Assembly (NCBI GenBank): GCA_965214625.1
Contig: OZ243962.1
Location: 1,736,001-1,800,000, forward strand
Source: G965214625 sp965214625
Lineage (GTDB): Bacteria > Pseudomonadota > Gammaproteobacteria > Arenicellales > Poriferihabitantaceae
Reading direction: 5' to 3'
DNA length: 64,000 nucleotides
Part shown: in pieces, positions 53,778 through 62,895 of the stretch
Layout of the letters: each line of letters starts with the position of its first letter
How positions within the stretch are numbered: position 1 is the stretch's first letter
Made by a program: the position numbers and the translations under genes
The notes under the pieces: model-generated
What the model saw: the letters and a program-made list of their open reading frames with translations, nothing else
The model's database searches: none
What the model was told of the DNA's origin: nothing

Positions 53778-55082
53778 TCAGGCGTCTGTTTTCAGCCAGC
53801 TGTTGACGAGTTCTAGGTCTTCCTCGCCAAGCTGACCCGATGCTTGCTCTAGTCGAAGTACGGAGAGAATGTAATTATAACGTGCACGAAGGTAATCGGT
53901 TCGGGACCGGGAAAGGTCACGCTGGGCATCGAGTATATCGAGATTGGTCGTCAAGCCGGCGCTAAATCCCTCTTCCTTGGCTTCCAGCGCATTTTCCCCG
54001 GCCACAATTGCCTCTGACAGCGCTTTTATCTGGCTCGCTGTGCTGTTGACAGCAAGAAATTCGGAGACGGTGGTGGTTGCGATACGTCGTTTCTCCTTTT
54101 CATACAATTCTTTTGCGAGATGGTATTGAATGCCGGCTTGTTCAGCGCGCAAATCGATCAAGCCGCCCTGGTAAATGGGATAGGTGACCGTCAACCCAAT
54201 GGATGAAATCGATTCGGCACCTGAGTCGTTGCGGGTATCCGAGTCATTCCAGTGGTGGCTGGCAGCGAAATTGACCGTCGGAGACCGTGCCTGGCGCTGT
54301 TTCTCTATCTCGAGTCGGTCTATTTCCTGGCTGATGGCCTGAATACGCAATGGGATATTGTATGCCAGTGCCCGATTGACCCAATGATCCACATCGTTTG
54401 GCATCGGCAATTCCAACGGTGCGTCTTCGGACAAGGGCATGATGGCTTCAGGCGCGGTGCCAATGATTTCCTGCAAAGCGGCGAGATTGTTATTGATCTG
54501 GTTTTCGGCTTCAATTTCATCGGCCTGGGCTTGTTGAAAACGGGCCTTGGCATCGAACAGGTCTGTCCGGGTGCCGAGTCCGACTTCGAGTCGTTCGCTC
54601 GCCAAGTCCATTTGTCGACGGATGGCAACCTTTTCGAGTCGTGCAACTTCTCGGGTATCGCGAGAGGCAAGCAGGTTGAAATAGCGGTCCGCCACTCTCA
54701 GTATGAGATCCTGTTTGGCATTTTCCAGATGCAACGCAGACATATCGACAGCCAGTGATGACTGAGAGACGTTGATGCGATCCGGTTTTTTATAAAGAGG
54801 CACCGTCAAGTCGAGGCCCAGTTGGTTATTCTGTCCGGACAAGGCCGGTCCGTTTCCATCCCTTCGATTTTGCCCAACCCGGCCTGATGCCGCGAGCGTC
54901 GGTCGCAAGGTGGTCTTGGCTAAGGCCAGATTGAGCGCATTGGATTGATGATTCAGGTTGGCAGACCGATAGCTTGCATCATTTTGCAAGGCAACCTGGT
55001 AGATTTCCCACAGGTCTGCGGTATGACCCGGTTGAACAGGAATGATCAGGAGGGCCGACAGCAGCACGAAGAATTTGAACAT
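53778..55082 (-). CDS. tolC: TolC-family outer membrane channel protein
   Basis: A 434-residue protein with a signal peptide (cleavage after about GHTA, residue 21) and two repeats of the TolC/OEP domain: DLWEIYQVALQNDASYRSA and related sequences, long alpha-helices, and YPIYQGGLIDLRAEQAG in the second repeat. It forms the outer membrane end of type I secretion and efflux systems. It lies 9 bases after the PIMT-type gene, an order common in gammaproteobacteria (pcm-tolC). No partner transporter genes are in this window. Confidence 0.88.
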   Translation of the reverse strand: MFKFFVLLSALLIIPVQPGHTADLWEIYQVALQNDASYRSANLNHQSNALNLALAKTTLRPTLAASGRVGQNRRDGNGPALSGQNNQLGLDLTVPLYKKPDRINVSQSSLAVDMSALHLENAKQDLILRVADRYFNLLASRDTREVARLEKVAIRRQMDLASERLEVGLGTRTDLFDAKARFQQAQADEIEAENQINNNLAALQEIIGTAPEAIMPLSEDAPLELPMPNDVDHWVNRALAYNIPLRIQAISQEIDRLEIEKQRQARSPTVNFAASHHWNDSDTRNDSGAESISSIGLTVTYPIYQGGLIDLRAEQAGIQYHLAKELYEKEKRRIATTTVSEFLAVNSTASQIKALSEAIVAGENALEAKEEGFSAGLTTNLDILDAQRDLSRSRTDYLRARYNYILSVLRLEQASGQLGEEDLELVNSWLKTDA

Positions 55083-55091
55083 CGCCGGATA

Positions 55092-55742
55092 TTAAAATTC
55101 GAATTCGGGTTTTTCGTTGAGGTTGCGCAAGCGCCTGACGTTGGTTTCAAATAACGAAACCTTGTCCAATGACGTGGACGACCGGGTAAATCTGACAACC
55201 TGCATCGCAGGGGCATGGCCTTCTATGCCAACCAGGCGTCCTCCTTGTACAACCAAATCGGTCAACGCCGGCGTGATCGAAGGCATTGAACCCGTAATCA
55301 AAACAGCATCGTATCGCGGCGATTTGTTGCACGTTTCATGGCAATCGCCGAGAACGAGAGTCACGTTGTCGATACCCGATGCCGCCAGATTGAAGGTTGC
55401 TTGTTTGTATAACACCTCGTCAATTTCAATGCTGGTCACTTCACGGCAAAGGGTGCCCAAGAGTGCGGACAGATAACCGCTGCCGGTCCCGATCTCCAAT
55501 ACCTGTTCGGTGGACTGAAGCGCGAGTGATTCTATCATTCGTGCACCCAATTTCGGTTCGAGCATCACTTCCCCGTTGTCCAGCGGTATTTGCACATCAG
55601 CGAAAGCAAGCGGGCGATACGCTTCAGGGACAAAATCTTCGCGTTTTACCATACCGAGGGCATTCAGTGTCTGCGTGGCCAATACGTTCCATGGACGTAT
55701 CTGCTGCTCAATCATGTTGGTTCGTGCCGCTTCGTAATCCAT
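55092..55742 (-). CDS. Protein-L-isoaspartate O-methyltransferase family protein
   Basis: A 216-residue SAM-dependent methyltransferase from the ATG at 55742 (the frame is open to 55826). It shows NMIEQQIRPWNV, LEIGTGSGYLSALLG (SAM loop), VTSIEID and VLGDCHETC. It belongs to the PIMT fold but the GSMP and late regions match the shorter subgroup found ahead of tolC in gammaproteobacteria, whose true substrate is not settled. It repairs or methylates protein carboxyl groups in the family model. It forms an operon with tolC. Confidence 0.82.
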   Translation of the reverse strand: MDYEAARTNMIEQQIRPWNVLATQTLNALGMVKREDFVPEAYRPLAFADVQIPLDNGEVMLEPKLGARMIESLALQSTEQVLEIGTGSGYLSALLGTLCREVTSIEIDEVLYKQATFNLAASGIDNVTLVLGDCHETCNKSPRYDAVLITGSMPSITPALTDLVVQGGRLVGIEGHAPAMQVVRFTRSSTSLDKVSLFETNVRRLRNLNEKPEFEF

Positions 55743-56340
55743 CCCGATCAGTTTGGTCGTACATCTTGATAGTGTCGTCATTTTAGCATATTTATCACTC
55801 GTCACAGAATGGAACGAACGGATCATGGCGGGTGGATTGTGGCCATTTGATCAGGGGATGCGTGTGATGAATTTCCCGATCAGGCAAAGTGATCGAAAGT
55901 CGTGGATGCGGCGATCTCGTTCGTCGTGTCATGTTTATAACGGTCAGGGGGTCACTGGCGTTGACCTTCGCATCCTGCCTGTCGGGAAGGCTATCGATGA
56001 ATTTGGCTCATGTCACCGATGCCAGGATCCTGACACCTGTCTGTGCAACGGGGCAACGGCAGACCCGGGAAGGGCTCAAGCGGCGTCCGTCGGGGATGGT
56101 TTGTCGGTAGGGGGACGGGTGGTCAGCCGACTTTTGGCATCGGGTTGTGCGAATATAGCGTTAACCTCGCCCTGGCCGCTTTGTCGTTCCGGTTTTGACT
56201 GCCGAGGATGCGGCTCTCGTCCGGCGTCTTCGAGCGGGTAACGGATCACAGCGAAAATCCACTGTGGCCGGTTGGTTTATAATCACCCGGTAAAACGGAT
56301 TTCAGGTTAACGTCGACACTCAACATTGATCATTCGCGGC
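55743..56340. other. Gap without a recognisable gene
   Basis: Divergent region between the PIMT-type gene and ilvA. Plus frames here (for example 55753-56241) have no family features. No leader peptide rich in branched-chain residues was recognised ahead of ilvA. Confidence 0.4.
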
Positions 56341-57879
56341 ATGTCAAATCACGATGCGGTTCGCTATCTCAGGGAAATCCTGAATTCCCGGGTTTATGAA
56401 GTTGCAACCGAAACGCGACTGGACCACGCCCGGTTACTTTCTGACCGGCTGGAAAACAGTATCTGGCTCAAACGGGAAGACGAACAGCCCACTTTTTGCT
56501 ATAAGTTACGGGGGGCGCATAACAAGATGTCTTCATTGCGCGCACCGGAACTTGAACGCGGTGTGGTGGTTGCCTCTGCCGGAAACCATGCACAAGGTGT
56601 TGCGTTAAGCGCGAAACGACTCGGCTGTCATGCGATCGCCGTTATGCCGGTCACCACTCCCGCGATCAAAGTCGAAGCCGTCAAGCGTTGGGGTGCCAAG
56701 ATTGAACTGGTGGGCGACAGTTTTGATGAGGCAAATCAACATGCCCGTGAAATTTGTCTGAAACAAAACAAAATCTTCGTCAAACCGTTCGATGATCCGC
56801 AAATCATCGCCGGTCAGGGTACGATCGGTTTGGAAATACTCAAACAGCATCTCGGCCCGATACGGGCGATTTTCGTGCCGATTGGCGGTGGCGGCTTGAT
56901 TTCGGGTGTGGCAACCTATGTCAAACAAGTCAGGCCGGAAATCAAGGTGATCGGCGTCGAGCCGTTTGAATCGGATGCGATGTACCGTTCGCTTCGGGCC
57001 AAGCGCCGGGTCAGGCTCAAACAGGTCGGTATTTTTGCGGACGGAGTCGCGGTCAAACAGGTTGGCAAGGAAAATTTCAGACTGTGTCGACAATTTGTGG
57101 ATGACGTGGTGCGGGTTGATACGGATGAAATTTGTGCCGCAGTCAAGGACATCTGCGAAGATACCCGGACGCTGGTCGAACCTTCAGGCGCCTTGGGCGT
57201 CGCCGGAATCAAGCGATGGCTGAAAATACAAAACCGTCAGGGAATCCGCTGGGTCAGGCAAGGTCTGGTGACAATCACCTCGGGTGCCAATGTGAATTTC
57301 GATCGATTGAGGCATATTTCGGAACGGGCAGAAATCGGCGAACGACGAGAAGCCATTTTGGCGGTGACAATTCCGGAAAAAGCGGGTAGCTTCAGACGTT
57401 TTTGTAATACAATCGGGAAACGTTCCATCTCTGAATTCAACTATCGGTTTGTCGACAAAACGGAGGCCCACATTTTTGTGGGTATCCAGATTCGAGGACC
57501 TCAGGAAGTCATGCCATTGGTGGCGAAGTTGCAGGCAAAAGGGTTTGCGACGACGGATCTGACAGATAATGAAATGGCCAAGATTCACGGTCGCCATATT
57601 GTCGGTGGACGTATGCCGGGCATCATGGATGAACGATTATTCAGCTTCCAGTTTCCCGAACGGCCCGGTGCGCTGCAAAACTTTTTAGACAGAATCGGAA
57701 CCACCTGGAACATCACACTCTTTCACTATCGCAATCATGGTTCGGATTTTGGACGGATATTATGTGGTATTCAGGTGCCCCCGCACAGCCAAAGACGCTT
57801 TCAGCAGTTTCTGGTTCAGTTGGGATATGAATATTGTGAAGAGACAGACAATCCGATGTACCAGCTGTTTTTGAAGTAG
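56341..57879 (+). CDS. ilvA: Threonine ammonia-lyase, biosynthetic
   Basis: A 512-residue protein from the ATG at 56341. The PLP domain has the cofactor Lys in CYKLRGAHNKM, SAGNHAQGVALSA, and the phosphate loop IGGGGLISGVA. Two ACT-like regulatory domains follow (residues about 340-510, ILAVTIPEKAGSFRRFC and LFSFQFPERPGALQNFL), as in the isoleucine-inhibited biosynthetic enzyme. It turns threonine into 2-oxobutanoate, the first step of isoleucine synthesis. Length matches E. coli IlvA. Confidence 0.94.
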   Translation: MSNHDAVRYLREILNSRVYEVATETRLDHARLLSDRLENSIWLKREDEQPTFCYKLRGAHNKMSSLRAPELERGVVVASAGNHAQGVALSAKRLGCHAIAVMPVTTPAIKVEAVKRWGAKIELVGDSFDEANQHAREICLKQNKIFVKPFDDPQIIAGQGTIGLEILKQHLGPIRAIFVPIGGGGLISGVATYVKQVRPEIKVIGVEPFESDAMYRSLRAKRRVRLKQVGIFADGVAVKQVGKENFRLCRQFVDDVVRVDTDEICAAVKDICEDTRTLVEPSGALGVAGIKRWLKIQNRQGIRWVRQGLVTITSGANVNFDRLRHISERAEIGERREAILAVTIPEKAGSFRRFCNTIGKRSISEFNYRFVDKTEAHIFVGIQIRGPQEVMPLVAKLQAKGFATTDLTDNEMAKIHGRHIVGGRMPGIMDERLFSFQFPERPGALQNFLDRIGTTWNITLFHYRNHGSDFGRILCGIQVPPHSQRRFQQFLVQLGYEYCEETDNPMYQLFLK

Positions 57880-57891
57880 GCTATTGAAAGA

Positions 57892-58110
57892 ATGACCGAA
57901 GTAGACTTGACCGGAGAAATCGAATTGGGAGGATTCTATACCATTCCAGGTGGCGGGTTTGTTGTCGAGTTGCATCAGGCAGGCAATTCTTTTTTGTTCG
58001 ACAAGCAGGGGCTGCAGTACCGCATTATCCAAAAAAGACAGCATGGACTCGACAGCTCGGTGGAGGAGCAAGCATTGCTCCAGATCAACAACTTCAGTCC
58101 GGTGTTTTAG
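57892..58110 (+). CDS. Possible small hypothetical protein
   Basis: A 72-residue frame starting 12 bases after the ilvA stop, with GAAAGA just before its ATG. The sequence (MTEVDLTGEIELGGFYTIPG at the start) is balanced and not low-complexity, but I recognise no family. A long antisense frame crosses the same bases, so the frame could be chance. The remainder of the 300-base gap shows nothing else. Confidence 0.3.
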   Translation: MTEVDLTGEIELGGFYTIPGGGFVVELHQAGNSFLFDKQGLQYRIIQKRQHGLDSSVEEQALLQINNFSPVF

Positions 58111-58188
58111 GTGTCGATGACGACGGCCTGTCCAGTCACGGCCCGAACGGAGATCGATGTTCGTCGGTGATTTTAGCAAGCGAGGTGG

Positions 58189-59310
58189 ATGATGAAATTC
58201 GTGGATCTCAACGCACAGTTCAAACGGATTGAGAAGGAAGTCCGGTGTTCTATAGACCGGGTTCTGGAGCATGGCCAGTTTATTATGGGCCCCGAGGTGC
58301 AGCAACTCGAACAGGAGTTGGCTGCATTTTGCGGTGTCAGGCATGCCATCAGCGCGGCAAGCGGAACCGATGCGTTGCTCATGGCACTGATGGCCCATGG
58401 GATTGGACCGGGCGACGGCATTATTGTGCCGCCGTTTACCTTTGTTGCCACCGCCGAAGTGGTCCGGTTGCTGGGTGCGACCGCCGTGTTTGTCGATGTC
58501 GAGGCGCATACTTTCAATATGGATCCCACCGCGCTGGAACAGACGGTTGAGCGTGTCCGCGAGGAAGGCAAACTGAATTTGAAGGGAATTATCCCGGTCG
58601 ATTTGTTTGGATTGCCTGCCAATTACGTCGAAATCAGGCGAATCGCTTCGCGGTACGATCTGTTCGTTCTCGGTGATGCGGCCCAAAGTTTCGGGGCACA
58701 CTATCACGACCAACGGGCGGGCAGTTTCGGAGATATTTCAACAACCAGCTTTTTCCCGGCAAAAACGCTGGGCTGTTATGGTGATGGGGGGGCTGTTTTT
58801 ACCGATCATGATGGGCTCGCTGGCATTGTCAGGTCACTCCGCATTCATGGGATGGGGAAAACACAATATGACAATATCAGAATCGGTATCACCGGGCGGC
58901 TGGATACGATTCAAGCGGGTATTTTAAGTTGCAAGCTGACAGTCTTTGAACAGGAACTCGAAGCACGTCATGCGATTGCGGAAAATTATACACGGGAGCT
59001 GTCTGACGTGGTGACCGTGCCGGTTGTTCCGGAGGGGTACAAGAGTGCCTGGACACAATACACGATCCGCTCGGAAAAGAGAGACCGGATAAGACAACAT
59101 CTTCAGGACAAGGACATTCCCACGGCAATCTATTATCCGTGCCCGATACATTTGCAGCCTGCGTTCAAGCCGGTCGATGGGTCCGCAGTCCGCCTGCCGG
59201 TGTCCGAGAAACTGTCCACAGAGGTACTGAGTTTGCCGGTCCATCCTTATTTGCAGCGCGAAGAGCAGGAGCAAGTCATCAGTGCCGTGAAATGGGCCGC
59301 GAAACGATGA
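58189..59310 (+). CDS. DegT/DnrJ/EryC1/StrS-family sugar aminotransferase (WbpE-like)
   Basis: A 373-residue PLP enzyme; GAGGTGG precedes an ATG-ATG pair at 58189/58192. It has ISAASGTDALLMALMA, VPPFTFVATAEVV, GDAAQSFGA and the PLP Lys in SFFPAKTLGCYGDGG (about residue 191), then RLDTIQAGIL. This is the WbpE type, which aminates a UDP-3-oxo-hexuronate or similar nucleotide sugar for surface polysaccharide. No other sugar-nucleotide genes are next to it, so it may serve a pathway encoded elsewhere. Confidence 0.88.
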   Translation: MMKFVDLNAQFKRIEKEVRCSIDRVLEHGQFIMGPEVQQLEQELAAFCGVRHAISAASGTDALLMALMAHGIGPGDGIIVPPFTFVATAEVVRLLGATAVFVDVEAHTFNMDPTALEQTVERVREEGKLNLKGIIPVDLFGLPANYVEIRRIASRYDLFVLGDAAQSFGAHYHDQRAGSFGDISTTSFFPAKTLGCYGDGGAVFTDHDGLAGIVRSLRIHGMGKTQYDNIRIGITGRLDTIQAGILSCKLTVFEQELEARHAIAENYTRELSDVVTVPVVPEGYKSAWTQYTIRSEKRDRIRQHLQDKDIPTAIYYPCPIHLQPAFKPVDGSAVRLPVSEKLSTEVLSLPVHPYLQREEQEQVISAVKWAAKR

Positions 59311-59478
59311 CAAGATATTGAGCACGGGTGGTGCCAACGTATCAGACCGGCTGTTTCAGACAGACCGGCGATGTGTTTCGATAAGGGGATCACCCCCGCC
59401 ATTGGGCAACCGGTATCGACAGAAAATTCCAGGTCGTTTTGCGGTTCCGAAAGGCCGTGTGATCCGATGCGACCGTGG

Positions 59479-61815
59479 CTATGGCGTCGTTTTCTGTTTT
59501 GCGCCTTTTCGCTTGGCCGTTTTTTTTCGGTGACCCGGTTTTGTGTCGGCGAGCAGTTTTTCGCATGCCTCAACGGTGAGCGTTTTCGGGTCGCTGATCG
59601 CTTTGGGGATTCGGGCATTCTTTTTGCCATCGGTCACATAGGGCCCATATCGACCATTCAAAACCTGGATACCGGCGGTTTCAAAGTTGAGGATAAGACG
59701 ATTGGCATCGCTTTCTTTTTTGTCACTCACCAACTGTAGAACCGCATCGCGTTCAATGGTGTAGGGGTCATGCTGGGTTCCCAGCGAAACATATTTATCG
59801 CCGTATTTGACATAGGGTCCGAATCGGCCGATGGCGACAGATAATGCTTCCCCCTGTTCGGTATGGCCGAAGTGCCGGGGCAGCTTGAATAATTCAAGGG
59901 CCTCTTCCAAGGTAATCGTATCGAGTTTTTGCGTTGGACGAAGACTGGCAAAACGCGGCTTGTCCTCATCTTCCCGGGTACCGATCTGTGCATAGGGGCC
60001 ATATTTCCCGAATCGGACGGAGAGCGGTTTCCCCGTCTTGGGATCGGTGCCTAGCGTTCTGGCTTGGACGACCTCCGCTTTGGATATCTTTTCTTCCTTC
60101 TCATCGAGCAGCGTTGAAAAGGTCTTCCAAAAATCCTTCATCAAAGGAAGCCATTCTTTTTCGCCTCTTGAAATCTCGTCTAAGGCATTTTCCAGTCTTG
60201 CGGTGAATTCATAATCCACGTATTGGGTAAAGTGATCAGATAAAAACCGGTTAACAATCTTGCCGATGTCGGTCGGCTCAAAACGTCTTTTTTCGAGCGT
60301 GGCATACTCCCGGTTTTGTAATGTGCTGATTATGCTGGCATAGGTCGACGGCCTGCCGATACCGTATTCTTCCAGTGTCTTGACCAGTGTTGCTTCATTG
60401 TATCGCGGTGGAGGTTCCGTGAAATGTTGAATCGGCCTGATGGCCTGCAGATCAATGACCATCCCTTGTTCCATCGCGGGCAAAATGACTTCCTTGTCGT
60501 CTTTTCCTTTGTTGTCGTCGCGGCCTTCTCGATAGACCGCCATGAAACCCGGTGTGCGAAGTGTCGAGCCATTTGCACGAAATATCCCAATGTCGTCGGC
60601 TACCAGATCAACCGACACTGTATCAAGGGTCGCATGAATCATCTGACAGGCGACGGTCCGTTTCCAGATAAGGTCATACAAGCGGCATTGATCATTGTCC
60701 AGTTGGTTCGCAAGTGAATCCGGGAGACGACGAATGGACGTGGGGCGTATCGCTTCATGGGCTTCCTGTGCATTTTTCGTCTTGTTTACAAAAACACGGG
60801 CTTTGGAGGGGATGGTCTGTTGTCCATAACGAGAGAGAACAAACTCGCGAATTTCCTGCACGGCTTCTGAGGAGAGTGCGACAGAATCCGTTCTCATGTA
60901 GGTGATCAGACCCGTGGTGTCCCCCTTGAGTTCGATCCCTTCATACAGTTGTTGTGCTATCTGCATGGTACGCCGGGCAGTAAACCCCAGTTTTCGTGAC
61001 GCTTCTTGCTGTAAAGTCGAGGTGGTGAACGGGGGTGACGGATTGCGCTTGCGTTTCTTTTTGTCGACTTTTGAAACCAGTAACCGACCCTTTGCCACCC
61101 GATTGATTGCCGATTGCACCGCAAGGGCATCGGGTTCATTGGTGATCGAGAATTGCTTAAGCTGGTTGCCCTTGTAATGCGTGAGTTTTGCCATGAATGC
61201 CTGATTGACGACATTCAGATTCGCTTCAATGGTCCAGTATTCCTGAGAAATAAATTTTTCAATTTCGGCTTCTCGTTCACAAATCAGTCTTAGGGCAGGG
61301 CTTTGAACCCGCCCGGCAGACAGTCCGCGGCGCACTTTTTTCCACAAAAGTGGAGATAAATTGAATCCCACCAGATAATCAAGCGCCCGACGTGCTTGTT
61401 GGGCATCAATAAGACTGGCGGCCAGTTGTCGAGGATTCTCGACGGCCCTGCGGATAGCTGCAGGGGTGATTTCGTGGAATTCCACGCGATAAACCGGTTT
61501 GCCCTGAATCGCGTCACGTTCCTTGAGCAATTCATATAAGTGCCAGGAAATCGCTTCGCCCTCGCGGTCGGGGTCGGTTGCAAGATACAGGGAATCGGCT
61601 TTACGCATCTCTTGAACGATCAGGTCAACCTGTTTCTGATTGCGATTGACAATTTCGTAATGCATTTCAAAGTTGTTTTCTGTGTCGATCGCGCCGGCCT
61701 TGGGCAGCAAATCCCGAACATGTCCATTCGAAGCCAATGCCTTAAAGCCCTGCCCCAGGTATTTGGACATGGACCGGGCCTTGGCCGGGGATTCGACAAT
61801 AATGAGTGACTTTCC
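59479..61815 (-). CDS. topA: DNA topoisomerase I, zinc-finger-less type
   Basis: A 778-residue type IA topoisomerase from the ATG at 61815 (MGKSLIIVESPAKARSMSKY). The Toprim domain has DPDREGEAISWHL, and the active-site Tyr is in GLITYMRTDSVALS. No Cys4 zinc fingers are present; the C-terminus has three topo_C repeats (GKYGPYAQIG, GRFGPYVKYG and GRYGPYVTDG) and a Lys/Arg-rich tail. It relaxes negative supercoils. It lies 16 bases after smg on the minus strand. Confidence 0.93.
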   Translation of the reverse strand, partial: GKSLIIVESPAKARSMSKYLGQGFKALASNGHVRDLLPKAGAIDTENNFEMHYEIVNRNQKQVDLIVQEMRKADSLYLATDPDREGEAISWHLYELLKERDAIQGKPVYRVEFHEITPAAIRRAVENPRQLAASLIDAQQARRALDYLVGFNLSPLLWKKVRRGLSAGRVQSPALRLICEREAEIEKFISQEYWTIEANLNVVNQAFMAKLTHYKGNQLKQFSITNEPDALAVQSAINRVAKGRLLVSKVDKKKRKRNPSPPFTTSTLQQEASRKLGFTARRTMQIAQQLYEGIELKGDTTGLITYMRTDSVALSSEAVQEIREFVLSRYGQQTIPSKARVFVNKTKNAQEAHEAIRPTSIRRLPDSLANQLDNDQCRLYDLIWKRTVACQMIHATLDTVSVDLVADDIGIFRANGSTLRTPGFMAVYREGRDDNKGKDDKEVILPAMEQGMVIDLQAIRPIQHFTEPPPRYNEATLVKTLEEYGIGRPSTYASIISTLQNREYATLEKRRFEPTDIGKIVNRFLSDHFTQYVDYEFTARLENALDEISRGEKEWLPLMKDFWKTFSTLLDEKEEKISKAEVVQARTLGTDPKTGKPLSVRFGKYGPYAQIGTREDEDKPRFASLRPTQKLDTITLEEALELFKLPRHFGHTEQGEALSVAIGRFGPYVKYGDKYVSLGTQHDPYTIERDAVLQLVSDKKESDANRLILNFETAGIQVLNGRYGPYVTDGKKNARIPKAISDPKTLTVEACEKLLADTKPGHRKKTAKRKGAKQKTTP

Positions 61816-61831
61816 CATTGTTTGATTTATT

Positions 61832-62320
61832 TTAGTGAACGCACGTTTGCAGGCCGTCAAGGACAAGTGTTTCTGTTAACGCAGTCACCCCTTCTCCCTT
61901 TGTATAATTGCTGAGCACCATCAAGACGATCCATTTTAAATGGTTCAGGTCGATGCCATCGACATCCAACTCAATGGACTGGTTAATGACCATTTCCCGG
62001 GTCATTGGGTCAAGGACGTGGCAGTTTTCCAGCATTAATAGCATCCCGCGCGCCTCGACACTCAGTTTCTTCATTTCTTCATCGCTGAAATGGCGGATGG
62101 CGCTGGAATCCGGCTTTGCAAATTCGGAGGTGTTGTCGTCACACCGGATGACTAATTTTTCCAACCAGTTAAATGCCCGATCAATCACCGATGGTTCAAA
62201 ACCTGCCTGAGTCAGTTCCAATGTGAGTGTTTCCTGGTCCAGCTCAAATTCCTCATCCTCAAACATATAGTGTTCAAACAGGTAAATCAGAATGTCAAGA
62301 ATGTTTTCTTTAGGGATCAT
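61832..62320 (-). CDS. smg: Smg family protein (DUF494)
   Basis: A 162-residue acidic helical protein from the ATG at 62320, with ENILDILIYLFEHYM at the start, IRHFSDEEMKKLSVEARGMLLMLE in the middle and KWIVLMVLSNY near the end, as in Smg. The function of Smg is poorly known; the gene is usually linked to DNA uptake or topoisomerase genes (dprA-smg-topA), and here it directly precedes topA. Confidence 0.88.
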   Translation of the reverse strand: MIPKENILDILIYLFEHYMFEDEEFELDQETLTLELTQAGFEPSVIDRAFNWLEKLVIRCDDNTSEFAKPDSSAIRHFSDEEMKKLSVEARGMLLMLENCHVLDPMTREMVINQSIELDVDGIDLNHLKWIVLMVLSNYTKGEGVTALTETLVLDGLQTCVH

Positions 62321-62895
62321 AACCAAATGTTAAGCAAAATGGATAATGGGTGGCATGACGAGGTGGTTGGGTCCTGTCGATAGACCGGAGAGACCTGATA
62401 ACGGTTATGACTTGTCGTACACGGTTTTTGCATTGTATCCCGAATCCGTATTATTCAGCCAACCACGCTATGCGCCGTATTGTAGCGGGGGGCGTGAGGC
62501 GATCATCAATCTATTGTTGCGGTAACTGGTCGAAAATCGCCGAAGTATAATCTATTAGGATAAGACAGGTCAGGTGTTGGATCCGAATACGTTGCTCAAT
62601 TCGGTGACAGGACTTGTGTTCACTATTTTAACTTACATCCGGTTGAGATCATCTGTTCAAAGTGGTGCCGAAGTCAAGACCGATTCCCGGCAGTCCGTTC
62701 ATGATCAACCTCGCCTTGGCGGCCGCCTTGTGCAGGTGGCTGGTTACTCGAAGGGATGATCCCATTCGATTGTGTCTCTCTTATTTGACCTGCCTTTCAT
62801 CGGGTATGAAAAAGCAAGGCGGCGAGGATTGATTGTCCATGTGCGGTTGATGCGATGGCGGGAGAAACCGTTTTCAATTGCCCGCCGGCGTTTGC
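62321..62895. other. Gap without a recognisable gene
   Basis: Upstream of smg on the minus strand, in the place where dprA often lies, and downstream of the fic gene. No dprA-like frame or other gene was recognised. Confidence 0.4.

Noticed and set aside
57760..58713. 317-residue minus-strand frame opposite ilvA and the sugar aminotransferase
   Set aside because: Antisense of two well-supported genes; composition rich in His, Gln and Arg and no family motif.
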